Source: Planctomycetota bacterium (GTDB lineage: Bacteria > Planctomycetota > Phycisphaerae > Phycisphaerales > SM1A02). Taken from it: a stretch of DNA of 64,000 bases. Positions within the stretch are counted from its first letter, which is position 1; each line of letters starts with the position of its first letter. The notes beneath the pieces were generated by a model that searched no databases, was not told where the DNA came from, and was given only the letters and a program-made list of their open reading frames with translations. The stretch lies in assembly GCA_016873115.1 (NCBI GenBank), contig VGYB01000002.1, forward strand, positions 1 through 64,000, given 5' to 3'. Shown one piece after another: positions 50,695-59,597 of this stretch. A program made the position numbers and the translations under genes.

Positions 50695-53586
50695 GTGGCC
50701 GACCGACTCTGCATCATCGATGGCCACGCCCAGTTCTTCCGTGCGTACTACGCGATCCGTGGGGGGCTCAACAGTCCGGTCACGAACGAGCCGACCAACA
50801 TGGTCTATGGCTTCTGCCAGATGCTGCTCAAGCTCGTGCGGGATGGCGGCTGCTCGCATGTTGCCCTGGTGATCGATGCCAGCGGCGACACCGAGACGTT
50901 CCGTTCCGAGCTCTACCCGGAGTACAAGGCGCATCGGGAGCCACCCCCCGAGGACTTCGACGGCCAGGTCGAGCGGTGTCTTGAGTTGGCGCGGCTCCTG
51001 CGCATACCGGTGCTCGCTCAAGAGCGCGTCGAGGCCGACGATGTCATCGCCACGCTCGTGCGATCGGTCCGCAGGGGGCATCCTGGGGTGGCGATCCGCA
51101 TCGCGAGCAAGGACAAGGATCTGGCGCAGTTGCTCGATGGCTCCACCGTGTTGTACGACGTCCAGACGGCCACGGAGCTCACGGCCGATGGCCTCTTCGA
51201 CAGCAAGGGCGTGCGGCCCGAGCATGTCGTGGACATGCTCGCCCTGATGGGGGACTCGGTCGACAATGTGCCCGGCGTTCCCGGCATCGGACCCAAGACC
51301 GCGGCGCAGCTCGTGGTCCAGTACGGATCGATCGAGGGTGTGCTCGCCCACCTTGACGAGCTCACGCCCAAGCGGCGGGAGTCGATCCAGGCGAATCGCG
51401 ACCAGCTTGGGCTGGCGCGCGCGTTGGTTCGGCTCAAGGATGACTGCTCGCTCGACTGGTCGTTGGATCGGAGCCGCTTCGACCCGATCGCGGTCGATGC
51501 CGCCGCACTCGGAGCCTTGCTTGAACTGCTCGGATTTGGGCGCCTGCGCCAGGAGTGGATGGCGTGGCTGCGTGAGCATGGTGCGGCAGTTCCCCCGGGT
51601 GGCCATGCTGCGCCGGCACCGGCTCCAGGACCTGCTCGTCCCGCTGCGCATGCCAGGGCGCACGAAGACAGCGCGGAAGGCACGCTCTTCGCGGGCCTCT
51701 CCGGCGATCCACCGCCTGCGCCGGTGCAGCAACAGGCGAGTTGCTCATGGACGATGCTGCTCGACTCGCCGTCGCTTGCGTCCTGGGTCGATGCTGCGCG
51801 ATCGTCATGCTTGAAGGGTGCCGTGCTCGCCTTCGATACAGAGACCGACGAAGAGCCGCCCCGGACCCCGTGCATGGTGGGCTTCAGCGCAAGCGTGGAG
51901 CAGGGCACCGCCGTCTATGTGCCCACCCGCAGCACTGATCCCTCGGCACACCTGGACAACCATGGGGCGATCGCGATCCTGCGCCCCTTGCTCGAGGATC
52001 CGGCAGTCCGGAAGGTCGCGCACAACGCCAAGTTCGACTTGCAGGTGCTGCGTTCGCATGGGGTGGATGTACGCGGACTGGTGGCCGACACCATGGTCGA
52101 GAGCTTCCTGCTCGAGCCCGAGCGTTCCACCCATGGTCTGGGTGATGTGGCGATGCAGCGCCTGGGCCAGGGCAAGCTCTCGATGGAAGCGATCACCGGC
52201 ACCGGGCCGCACCGCCGCACGCTGGACCGGGTGGAGGCTTCGCTGACGGCGCCGTACGCAGCCACCGATGCCGACCTCACCCTCAGGCTCCATCAGGCCA
52301 TGGCGCCTGAACTGGATGCGCAAGGGCTTCGCCGCTTGCACGACGAGGTGGAGCTCCCGCTCGTGGCCGTCCTTGCCGAGATGGAGTGGAACGGGATCCG
52401 CGTGGAGGGTGCGGAACTCCAGCGACAGCGCGCCCGCCTCGAGGCACTGATCCTCGACCTGCGTGCGCGCATCGCGACCGCAGCACCGTGGCCATTCAAT
52501 CCGGACAGCCCCAAGCAACTTGCTGCGGTGCTCTTCAATGCCCCCGATGCTGCGACGCCCGGGCTCGGCCTTCCGATCGTCAAGCGCACCAAGACAGGTG
52601 CCAGCACGGATGCCGAGGTGCTCGAGACGCTCGCTGAGGATCCATCGGTCACCAGCCCGCTGCCCCAGCTGATCGTGGAGCATCGTCAGCTCACCAAGCT
52701 CGTCGGGACGTATCTCGTTGCCCTCGAGCAGGCGATCGATCCCCGCGATGGCCGCGTCCATGCGTCGTTCCACCAGACCGGCGCAGCGACCGGCAGGCTC
52801 TCGAGTTCCGATCCCAACCTGCAGAACATCCCGATCCGGACGCCGGTGGGGCGCGAGATCCGGGCCGCCTTCGTGGCGAGCCCCGGGCATGTCCTCCTGG
52901 CCTGCGACTATTCGCAAGTCGAGCTCCGTGTGCTTGCGCACCTCTCGGGTGATCCTGCACTCTGCGCCGCCTTCGCCAGTGGCCAGGACATCCACACGGC
53001 CGTCGCTGCCGAGGTCAACGGCATTGACCCATCGCAGGTTTCGCCAGAGCAGCGCAACGCAGCCAAGATGGTGAATTTCGGCATCGTGTACGGCATCACG
53101 CCGCACGGCCTGGCGCGGCGCATGGGGAGCGGCACCAGTCAGGCGCGTGCCAAGGAGATCATTCAGGACTACAAGGCCCGCTTTGCCGGCCTCGAGTCGT
53201 TCCTGCAGCAATGCATCGACGATGCTCGCACGCGAGGCTGGTCGACCACCATCCTCGGTCGGCGCCGACCGGTTCCCCAGCTTCAATCTCGCAACGGCAA
53301 CGAGCGCGCACTCGGTCAGCGCATCGCCGTGAACACCGTGGTGCAGGGGAGCGCGGCCGACCTCATCAAGGTCGCCATGGTTGCAGTGCATCGTGGGCTG
53401 CCTGCGATCTCGGCAGGCTCACGCCTCTTGCTGCAGATTCATGACGAGCTGGTGCTCGAGGTGCCCGAGGCCGATGTCCCCGCGGTCGAGCCTTGGATCC
53501 GGGAGTGCATGCAGCAGGCGATTCCCATGCGAGTCCCGATCCTGGTCTCGAGTCACTGGGGGCCTCGTTGGCTCGATGCCAAGTGA
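50695..53586 (+). CDS. polA: DNA polymerase I
   Basis: A 963-residue three-domain enzyme. About 1-290 is the 5'-3' exonuclease (IDGHAQFFRAYYA, EADDVIATL, GDSVDNVPGVPGIGPKTA). After a Pro/Ala-rich linker, about 370-550 is a 3'-5' exonuclease with the DTETD motif (Asp381), so proofreading should work. The polymerase shows motif A LLACDYSQVELR (about 735), motif B KMVNFGIVYGI with the Phe that discriminates dNTPs, and motif C LQIHDELVLEV (about 914). The GTG start follows the upstream stop by one base. Confidence 0.96.
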   Translation: MADRLCIIDGHAQFFRAYYAIRGGLNSPVTNEPTNMVYGFCQMLLKLVRDGGCSHVALVIDASGDTETFRSELYPEYKAHREPPPEDFDGQVERCLELARLLRIPVLAQERVEADDVIATLVRSVRRGHPGVAIRIASKDKDLAQLLDGSTVLYDVQTATELTADGLFDSKGVRPEHVVDMLALMGDSVDNVPGVPGIGPKTAAQLVVQYGSIEGVLAHLDELTPKRRESIQANRDQLGLARALVRLKDDCSLDWSLDRSRFDPIAVDAAALGALLELLGFGRLRQEWMAWLREHGAAVPPGGHAAPAPAPGPARPAAHARAHEDSAEGTLFAGLSGDPPPAPVQQQASCSWTMLLDSPSLASWVDAARSSCLKGAVLAFDTETDEEPPRTPCMVGFSASVEQGTAVYVPTRSTDPSAHLDNHGAIAILRPLLEDPAVRKVAHNAKFDLQVLRSHGVDVRGLVADTMVESFLLEPERSTHGLGDVAMQRLGQGKLSMEAITGTGPHRRTLDRVEASLTAPYAATDADLTLRLHQAMAPELDAQGLRRLHDEVELPLVAVLAEMEWNGIRVEGAELQRQRARLEALILDLRARIATAAPWPFNPDSPKQLAAVLFNAPDAATPGLGLPIVKRTKTGASTDAEVLETLAEDPSVTSPLPQLIVEHRQLTKLVGTYLVALEQAIDPRDGRVHASFHQTGAATGRLSSSDPNLQNIPIRTPVGREIRAAFVASPGHVLLACDYSQVELRVLAHLSGDPALCAAFASGQDIHTAVAAEVNGIDPSQVSPEQRNAAKMVNFGIVYGITPHGLARRMGSGTSQARAKEIIQDYKARFAGLESFLQQCIDDARTRGWSTTILGRRRPVPQLQSRNGNERALGQRIAVNTVVQGSAADLIKVAMVAVHRGLPAISAGSRLLLQIHDELVLEVPEADVPAVEPWIRECMQQAIPMRVPILVSSHWGPRWLDAK

Positions 53587-53641
53587 CCTGCCGACCCAGA
53601 TGGATGCCATCGGCATGGTCGCGTCGATCGGCATGGTGAGG

Positions 53642-53698
53642 TTGACGAACCGACGGGAGCCGCTACACTTCTCCGTCCACGGCCAGCCATGGTCGTGG
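53642..53698 (+). promoter_or_regulatory. sigma-70-like promoter of tRNA-Asp and leader hairpin
   Basis: TTGACG (53642-53647), 16 bases, TACACT (53664-53669): a good -35/-10 pair. Downstream CCACGGCCA (53677-53685) and TGGTCGTGG (53690-53698) form a 9-bp hairpin before the tRNA. The rest of the 131-base polA-tRNA gap shows nothing else. Confidence 0.65.
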
Positions 53699-53717
53699 GG
53701 CGCTTCGGCGCTGGTTA

Positions 53718-53791
53718 GGGGTGGTAGCTCAATTGGTTAGAGTACCGGCCTGTCACGCCGGTGGTTGCGGGTTCGAGTCCCGTCCGCCTCG
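53718..53791 (+). tRNA. tRNA-Asp (anticodon GUC)
   Basis: A 74-base cloverleaf: acceptor GGGGTGG with CCGCCTC (two G-U pairs), D arm GCTC/GAGT, anticodon stem CCGGC/GCCGG around CTGTCAC, T arm GCGGG-TTCGAGT-CCCGT, discriminator G. The anticodon GTC reads aspartate codons. No CCA is encoded. Confidence 0.93.
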
Positions 53792-53848
53792 TTCAAACGC
53801 CCTCGATCGTTCAACCGGTTGGGGGCGTTGTCGTACCCGGAGCGCTGC

Positions 53849-54112
53849 ATGGCACATCGCATCGATCCCGACGAGGGGCCGTCACACGAGGACATCCGAC
53901 GGCTCGGACGGCCGCGGCCGGGATTCTGCCCTGACTGCGGACGGGCGGTGGCGGAGAACGCCGACATCTGCCCGGGATGCGGACATTGGATTGCCGGGAG
54001 TCCCCTCCGCGAGCCGCCGGTGGCGCACCATGTGCGACGCCAGCACCGTGTGCTGCTGGCGCTGGTGCTTCTGGCCGTGATGATGTTGCCGGTGCTGCGA
54101 GCCTGCTCATGA
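53849..54112 (+). CDS. zinc-ribbon protein with C-terminal membrane helix
   Basis: An 87-residue protein. A zinc ribbon of two CxxC pairs (FCPDCGRAVAENADICPGCGH, about 34-54) precedes a C-terminal transmembrane helix (VLLALVLLAVMMLPVL). ATG 53849 has CGGAG about nine bases upstream. A longer frame that starts inside the tRNA is rejected. Function unknown; zinc-ribbon membrane proteins of this size are common and variable. Confidence 0.7.
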   Translation: MAHRIDPDEGPSHEDIRRLGRPRPGFCPDCGRAVAENADICPGCGHWIAGSPLREPPVAHHVRRQHRVLLALVLLAVMMLPVLRACS

Positions 54113-54128
54113 GCGGCGCGCGCGGAAT

Positions 54129-54200
<72 letters not shown>

Positions 54201-54212
54201 GTTGGGGCGGGG

Positions 54213-54241
54213 AGTATAGGAACCGTCCGCACCATTGGCAA
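54213..54241 (-). promoter_or_regulatory. sigma-70-like promoter of tRNA-Lys
   Basis: On the minus strand TTGCCA (54236-54241), a 17-base spacer and TATACT (54213-54218) make a near-consensus promoter. The expected start is 6-7 bases before the tRNA at 54200. It begins 14 bases past the secA stop. Confidence 0.7.
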
Positions 54242-54254
54242 CCCGTGCGCGCGT

Positions 54255-57200
54255 TCAGGCCTCGGTCTTCTGTCGGGTACCGCAGCACTTGCCGTACTTC
54301 TTGCCGCTGCCGCACGGGCAAGGTTCGTTGCGACCGACGATCGCTGCACCTTCGACGGGCTTTCGCGATACGGAATGGATCGGTGCAGATGGGATCTGCG
54401 GCGCCGTCGCCTGCGCGGTTGCATCGGTTGCTGCGGGTTCCGCCTGCGCCGGGCGTGGCGTCGCCAACTGCAGTCGGCCCTTGAAGACCAGGTCGGTGAC
54501 CCGGTCGCGAGCAGCGAGTTCCATCTCGGCGTAGAGCCGGCTCGACTCTCGCTTGAACTCGATGCGTGGGTCCTTCTGGCTGAAGCTGCGGAAGCCGATC
54601 GCGTCGCGCAGCTGATCCATGGCGTGCAGGTGGTCCTTCCAGGTCGCATCGAGGACCTGCACGAGCACCATCTGTTCGAAGTTCGTCAGTTCCTCGCGAT
54701 GCTTCGGATCCGTTGAAGTGCGCTCTCTCGCGATCGTGACCAGCCGCTCGCGGATCTCGCGTGGGTCGGTGGAAGGCAGCGTTGCAGGCGTCCAGTCCAC
54801 GCCATACCTCTCTTGCGCCCAAGCGCAGAAGTGCTCGAGTGCCCCCGGCTGCTGTGCTGCAAGCATGGCTGCCGTACGGTCGATCCATGCATCGATGGCG
54901 AAGCTCACTTCGCGCTCGGCATGGATCGAGCGGGCCAGCCGCTGCAGGGTCGCCGAGACTTCCTTCGGGTCCGGGGATGTGCCCAGATCCGACGCGGTCA
55001 CCGGGCGGTTCCACTTCGCGCTGCACCAGCGTGCGAGTTCGGCGCGGCTCCAGTCGTTGGCCACCATCGGTTCGAGCGCCGCGGTGTCGATCGCATCGAA
55101 TCGCGCACGCATCGCTGCCTCGAGCTCGGTGCGGACCTCGCGCCGCCCACCGTTGAGGGAGGCTTCCGTCAGGTCGCAGTCCCAGGTCTTCTTGGCCCAT
55201 TCCCGAAGGAGGGCAGGGTCGAGGTGTTCCGCGTCCTCATCGGGCAGGAACTCGTTGAGCGCCGTGTCGATCGACGCAAGTGCCTCCTCATGCGTGTCGG
55301 TCCGGACCGCTCGGAGCATGCCGTCGCGGTCCTTGCCGCGGAAGCGGTCGGGCTCGATGTGGACACCGTAGTGCTCCCGGACCCATTCGCTCACGCATCG
55401 CGGTGCGTGCAGTGGATCGAGGTAGGTGACCACGGCATCGGTGACCGATGCGTCAACCGACTCGAGCACGATCGACCGGAGGTCCTTGCCCTCGAGGATG
55501 CGCTGGCGCAGGCCGTAGAACTTGCCGCGCTGGACATTCAGCGGTTCGTCATACTCGAGGATGCTCTTGCGCATCTGGAAGTTGCGCTCTTCGACCTTCT
55601 TCTGTGCACGGGCGACCGCGCGGGTCAGCATGGGTGCCTCGATGGCATCGCCTTCGCGCATGCCGAGCACGCTCAACGCCCGCAGGGTGGCCGGACCGGC
55701 GAACATCTTCATGAGGTCGTCCTCGAGCGAGAGCAGGAAGCGGCTCGAGCCGGCATCGCCCTGACGCCCGGAACGGCCGCGCAACTGGTTGTCGATGCGA
55801 CGGCTCTCGTGGCGCTCGGTGCCGACGATGTGGAGCCCGCCCATCGCTTCCACGGTGGCATGGAAGCCAAGGCGATGGAGTTGGAACGCCCCCGTGCCGT
55901 CGAGTGCCCGCATGAGCATCGAGGGTTTGGCCTTGCCGGCATCGCCCTCGGCCATGCCGGCATGCTCGATGGCCCACGCGCGCAGCGTGCGCAGTTGGAT
56001 CTCGTCCATCGGGAGTGATGCCGCCTCGGCACGCTCGACGCCGGCCTGCGTCACGGCAAGGTGGCGCCAGCACAGGTCCAGGACGGCCTCGTCCGTCTGT
56101 TCGGCCGTGGCTTCACGCGGGCAGATGTTGCGGCGCTTCCAATGCTCGATGAGGTCGGCGCGCGCGATGCGACCGAGCTTGATGTCGGTGCCGCGGCCTG
56201 CCATGTTGGTGGCGATCATGACGGCACCCAGCTGGCCGGCGCCGGCGATGATCTCGGCTTCGCGCTCGTGCTGCTTGGCGTTGAGCACCTCGTGCCGGAT
56301 CCCGTGACGCTTGCGGAGCTCAGCAGCGAGATACTCGCTCTTCTCCACGCTGGTCGTGCCCACCAGGACGGGGCGACCGAGGTCATGGTGATGGCGGATC
56401 TCCTCGATCACCGCGCTCCACTTGTCCTTCACGCTGACATAGACCTGGTCATCACGGTCATCGCGGGCGATCGGCAGGTTGGTCGGGATGCTCACGACAT
56501 CGAGCCGGTAGATCTCATGGAACTCCTCGGCCTCGGTGTCGGCGGTCCCGGTCATGCCTGCACGATGGCTGTAGAGCTTGAAGTAGTTCTGCACCGTGAT
56601 CGTGGCCATGGTCTGCGTTTCCTGCTTGATGGACACGCCTTCCTTCGCCTCGACCGCCTGGTGCAGGCCGTCGGACCACTGGCGGCCCACCATCTTGCGG
56701 CCGGTGTTCTGGTCGACGATCACCACACCCAGTTGACCGCCATCCTCCGGGGCGATCACGTAGTCCCGGTCGCGCTGATAGACCGTGTGCGCACGAACGG
56801 ACTGCTCCAGCAGGTGCGGCATGTCCATGTTCTCGCCGACATAGAAGGAACCGATCCCCGAGACGCGCTGTGCCTCGGCGATGCCTGCACTGGTGATCGT
56901 GGCGCGCTTCTTGTCGAGCTCGACCTCGTAGTACTGGGCATGGCGTTCGCGCTCAGCCTCGAGTTGTGGGATCGAGCGCCGAGTCTCGTCGAGCCGCTTG
57001 CGCAGTTCGGGTTTCTGCGATGCGTCACGCACGTTGCGAAGGTCACCCTCGAGGCCGGCGGCCAGGGATCGAGCCTTCGACACGGCCTCGTCAGCTTCGT
57101 TCCAGGCCTGCTGGCGCTCCACGAGGTGTCGTGCGAGCCGATTGGCCAAGTCGTACCGGGGGGTCTTGTTGTAGGCAGGACCACTGATGATGAGCGGGGT

Positions 57201-58112
57201 GCGCGCCTCATCGATGAGGATCGAGTCGACTTCGTCGACGATCACGAAGTCGCGCCGCTTCTGCACCTGATCCTCGGTGCGCTGCTTCATGTTGTCGCGC
57301 AGGTAGTCAAAGCCGAACTCGGCGGTGGTGCCGTAGACGACATCGCACCGGTAGGCGTCCTGCTTCCCGTCAGTCGACTGCATGTGAACGGGGTGGATCG
57401 CGCCAGCCCTCAGGCCAAGTGCCCGGAAGAAGGGGAAGGTCCAGTCGCGGTCGCGCTGCACCAGGTAATCGTTGACCGTGACGACATGGACCTGATGACC
57501 GCTCACGGCGGCGAGATAGCTCGCCAAGGGGGCGACGATCGTCTTGCCTTCACCGGTCTTCATCTCGGCGATCTTGCCCTCGGAGAGGACGATGGCACCG
57601 ACGATCTGCACATCGAACGGGCGTGCCCGGAAGGGCGGCTTGGACATCGGCAGCACCGCGCGCACGGCCTCGTAGAGCGCAACGGGCAGGTCCATCGTCA
57701 GCCACGCCGGTGTCGGGGTCGCGCAGCCGAGCAGGTCACCCTCGGCCGGTGCATCGGGAAGGTGCGCGGCCTCTGAGCGCGCCGCCTCGAGCATCGCACG
57801 GGCCTCGTCGGGCAAGGTCGATGCATCGAAGCCAAGCTCAGGATTCAGGATGTTCCGGATCCCCACCGAGCGGTCCATGACCTCGCGTGCTACGGCAAAG
57901 ACCTCGTGACGGAAGGACATGGCATGCTCACCCTTGGCCACACGCGCACGGAACTGCGCGGTGCGCTCGCGCAACTCCGCATCGGTCAGGGCACGGATGG
58001 AGGGTTCAAGCGCGTTCACTTGGTCGACGATGCGCAGGTAGCGCTTGACCATGCGCTGGTTGCGGGTGCCGAAGAGCGAACGCATGAGGGAGCTGATGAC
58101 GGGAACGGCCAT
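54255..58112 (-). CDS. secA: preprotein translocase ATPase SecA (long form)
   Basis: A 1285-residue SecA, about 380 longer than the E. coli protein. Walker A GEGKT is at 187-191, DEVDS at 293-297 and NMAGRGTDIKLG marks the second nucleotide fold. A C-terminal SEC-C zinc motif, CPCGSGKKYGKCCG, ends the protein. Extra segments lie at about 95-165, in the preprotein cross-linking region (about 340-420, coiled-coil-like), and between GRGTDIKLG and GGLHIVG. SecA drives protein export through SecYEG. AAGGA precedes ATG 58112. The flanking genes are unrelated. Confidence 0.95.
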   Translation of the reverse strand: MAVPVISSLMRSLFGTRNQRMVKRYLRIVDQVNALEPSIRALTDAELRERTAQFRARVAKGEHAMSFRHEVFAVAREVMDRSVGIRNILNPELGFDASTLPDEARAMLEAARSEAAHLPDAPAEGDLLGCATPTPAWLTMDLPVALYEAVRAVLPMSKPPFRARPFDVQIVGAIVLSEGKIAEMKTGEGKTIVAPLASYLAAVSGHQVHVVTVNDYLVQRDRDWTFPFFRALGLRAGAIHPVHMQSTDGKQDAYRCDVVYGTTAEFGFDYLRDNMKQRTEDQVQKRRDFVIVDEVDSILIDEARTPLIISGPAYNKTPRYDLANRLARHLVERQQAWNEADEAVSKARSLAAGLEGDLRNVRDASQKPELRKRLDETRRSIPQLEAERERHAQYYEVELDKKRATITSAGIAEAQRVSGIGSFYVGENMDMPHLLEQSVRAHTVYQRDRDYVIAPEDGGQLGVVIVDQNTGRKMVGRQWSDGLHQAVEAKEGVSIKQETQTMATITVQNYFKLYSHRAGMTGTADTEAEEFHEIYRLDVVSIPTNLPIARDDRDDQVYVSVKDKWSAVIEEIRHHHDLGRPVLVGTTSVEKSEYLAAELRKRHGIRHEVLNAKQHEREAEIIAGAGQLGAVMIATNMAGRGTDIKLGRIARADLIEHWKRRNICPREATAEQTDEAVLDLCWRHLAVTQAGVERAEAASLPMDEIQLRTLRAWAIEHAGMAEGDAGKAKPSMLMRALDGTGAFQLHRLGFHATVEAMGGLHIVGTERHESRRIDNQLRGRSGRQGDAGSSRFLLSLEDDLMKMFAGPATLRALSVLGMREGDAIEAPMLTRAVARAQKKVEERNFQMRKSILEYDEPLNVQRGKFYGLRQRILEGKDLRSIVLESVDASVTDAVVTYLDPLHAPRCVSEWVREHYGVHIEPDRFRGKDRDGMLRAVRTDTHEEALASIDTALNEFLPDEDAEHLDPALLREWAKKTWDCDLTEASLNGGRREVRTELEAAMRARFDAIDTAALEPMVANDWSRAELARWCSAKWNRPVTASDLGTSPDPKEVSATLQRLARSIHAEREVSFAIDAWIDRTAAMLAAQQPGALEHFCAWAQERYGVDWTPATLPSTDPREIRERLVTIARERTSTDPKHREELTNFEQMVLVQVLDATWKDHLHAMDQLRDAIGFRSFSQKDPRIEFKRESSRLYAEMELAARDRVTDLVFKGRLQLATPRPAQAEPAATDATAQATAPQIPSAPIHSVSRKPVEGAAIVGRNEPCPCGSGKKYGKCCGTRQKTEA

Positions 58113-58209
58113 GATGGATCCTTTGCGGTGATCGTGGACCACGCCGCGTAGCGACGGATGCACGGGCTCGTGATGACGGACGGTGCGGGGACTCGACGCG
58201 CGACGGCAC

Positions 58210-58476
58210 TCAGGCCATCGGCGGAGGCATCGGCCCGCGACCTTGGTCAATCCAACCGACGACGCGCCCAGCCGTCAGGCTCCGGCAGGCCGCTCGGGGG
58301 GCAACCGGCGCCGTGGCGCAGAGTCGGTACGCACGGCTTGACGGCACCAGCGCGGACCCATCCGACTCGACCATCGCACTCGAGTCGAATCGCTCGCTGG
58401 CCATGGGCATGGCCCCGCTCGCCGCAGCGAGCGTGAGCACAAACACCAGAACCTGGATGAGGACAGCGGAAAGCAC
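58210..58476 (-). CDS. possible small secreted protein
   Basis: An 88-residue frame with a GTG start and a hydrophobic N-terminus (VLIQVLVFVLTLAAASGA) that resembles a signal peptide. Third codon positions are G or C rich, as in real genes here. The mature part has no motif and four cysteines at most. GGAGG lies about 17 bases upstream, too far for a normal site. I keep it as a doubtful gene. Confidence 0.4.
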   Translation of the reverse strand: MLSAVLIQVLVFVLTLAAASGAMPMASERFDSSAMVESDGSALVPSSRAYRLCATAPVAPRAACRSLTAGRVVGWIDQGRGPMPPPMA

Positions 58477-58527
58477 GCATCCGTAGTGTGGCGCCTCCTG
58501 CCGAGTCTTGCAACCGCCCGGCCGGGG

Positions 58528-59475
58528 TTATGTCGCGGCCGCTTCGACCATGCTGCCGTAGTCCGGACGATCGCCCGCGCTGCGGTGGCGGAACTCGGCC
58601 TCGATCCGGCCACGATGGACCACGAACACTCCCGGCATCTGCAGGGGATCGCCGACAGGCTGACCTGCGCCATGGCCCTTGGCCAACGCCTGGGTACCTC
58701 GCCACCACACCATGGGGCCGAAGAGCCCGGCGAAGGAACCGCGGGTGAGTCCGAACGCTGCATGGATGCGGCGACGCGGGTCGCTCACCCTGTGCCAGTC
58801 ACCCGCCCCGTTCGCCGCAAGGAAGCCTGCGGCCTCTGGCTCGCTCGCCATATGAACGACCACGATCGTCACACCGCGGCGTCGCAGATCACTCTCGCCT
58901 CGGACAAGATCGGCAATCGCTTCTCGGCAGAAGGTGCAGCCGAAGTGACGCAGGAACACGACCAGCAGGCGCCGCGATCGACTGAGCTCGATCAGGTCCG
59001 TCCCATGCTGGTCGACCGCGATCGCCATCGCCTCGCCACGGGTCAGGACAGGCAGGTGGACATCGTCCTGGGTCGAGCTGCGCCATGCATCGCGCAGCAC
59101 AAGCCCAAAGGGGATCCACCAGAGCAGATCGTTGGTCAGGATCGTCCATCCGAAGCTCCAAGGGATCTCGCCGCGGGCAGCGCACCAGACGAAACCGATG
59201 GGCCCGAAGACCTTCCCCAGGAGTCCAACGAGGGTGATCGGCCAGTGGCGGACCGGATCGAGGCTCGCGCAGAGGTAACCGACACCGAAGACGCCGATCA
59301 CCATGCCCAAGCACTGCCAGATCCCCCGGGCCGGGCCAACGAAGGGTTCCAGACCGGCCAGGCGCGGGATGAGGTCGGGCAGCAGCACCACCACGGCACC
59401 CCAGACCAGGTTGTAGAGCCCCGCGGCAAGGAGCCAGCGGCGGTGGCCAGCCGAGTCGACGGTGGGGAAGTCCAC
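58528..59475 (-). CDS. membrane domain fused to peroxiredoxin-like (PRXL2/AhpC-TSA type) domain
   Basis: A 315-residue protein. About 15-130 holds four hydrophobic helices. From about 150 a thioredoxin-fold domain follows, with FLRHFGCTFCREAIADL where Cys180 and Cys183 form CxxC, and VVVHMASEPEAAGFLAANG fits the PRXL2/AhpC-TSA_2 pattern. It may reduce thiols or peroxides at the membrane. The start is a GTG with no Shine-Dalgarno, nine bases after TAGCGA. Divergent from the CAU tRNA. Confidence 0.72.
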   Translation of the reverse strand: MDFPTVDSAGHRRWLLAAGLYNLVWGAVVVLLPDLIPRLAGLEPFVGPARGIWQCLGMVIGVFGVGYLCASLDPVRHWPITLVGLLGKVFGPIGFVWCAARGEIPWSFGWTILTNDLLWWIPFGLVLRDAWRSSTQDDVHLPVLTRGEAMAIAVDQHGTDLIELSRSRRLLVVFLRHFGCTFCREAIADLVRGESDLRRRGVTIVVVHMASEPEAAGFLAANGAGDWHRVSDPRRRIHAAFGLTRGSFAGLFGPMVWWRGTQALAKGHGAGQPVGDPLQMPGVFVVHRGRIEAEFRHRSAGDRPDYGSMVEAAAT

Positions 59476-59488
59476 GCTAGGGGTTCGC

Positions 59489-59494
59489 TAGGAT
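59489..59494 (+). promoter_or_regulatory. -10-like TAGGAT of the CAU tRNA
   Basis: TAGGAT lies 16 bases before the tRNA start at 59511. It overlaps the divergent TAGCGA (59485-59490, minus) of the gene ending at 58528. No clear -35. Confidence 0.45.
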
Positions 59495-59510
59495 GGCCTT
59501 GTTGGATTCC

Positions 59511-59584
59511 GGCCCAGTAGCTCAGCGGTCCAGAGCAGTCGACTCATAATCGATACGACCTCGGTTCGAATCCGAGCTGGGCTA
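59511..59584 (+). tRNA. tRNA with anticodon CAU (probably Ile2, possibly elongator Met)
   Basis: A 74-base cloverleaf: acceptor GGCCCAG with CTGGGCT (G1-U72 wobble), D arm GCTC/GAGC, anticodon stem GTCGA/TCGAT around CTCATAA, T arm CTCGG-TTCGAAT-CCGAG, discriminator A. The CGACTCATAATCG arm matches tRNA-Ile2, whose CAU is modified to lysidine to read AUA. It is not the initiator, as the GGG/CCC anticodon stem is absent. trpA starts 13 bases later. Confidence 0.85.
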
Positions 59585-59585
59585 C

Positions 59586-59591
59586 TACCCT
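59586..59591 (+). promoter_or_regulatory. -10-like TACCCT of trpA
   Basis: TACCCT begins two bases after the tRNA and ends six bases before the trpA ATG at 59598. No Shine-Dalgarno. Either trpA has its own leaderless promoter or it is read through from the tRNA. Confidence 0.5.
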
Positions 59592-59597
59592 TGCCCC

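Noticed and set aside
53765-53848. N-terminal extension of the zinc-ribbon protein
   Set aside because: The ATG lies inside tRNA-Asp; the internal ATG 53849 has CGGAG and gives a normal zinc-ribbon start.
56061-57776. 571-aa plus-strand open frame opposite secA
   Set aside because: The minus strand encodes SecA with all motifs; the shadow has typical antisense composition of GC-rich DNA.
59511-59584. initiator tRNA-Met
   Set aside because: The three G-C pairs at the base of the anticodon stem and the unpaired 1-72 position of initiators are absent.
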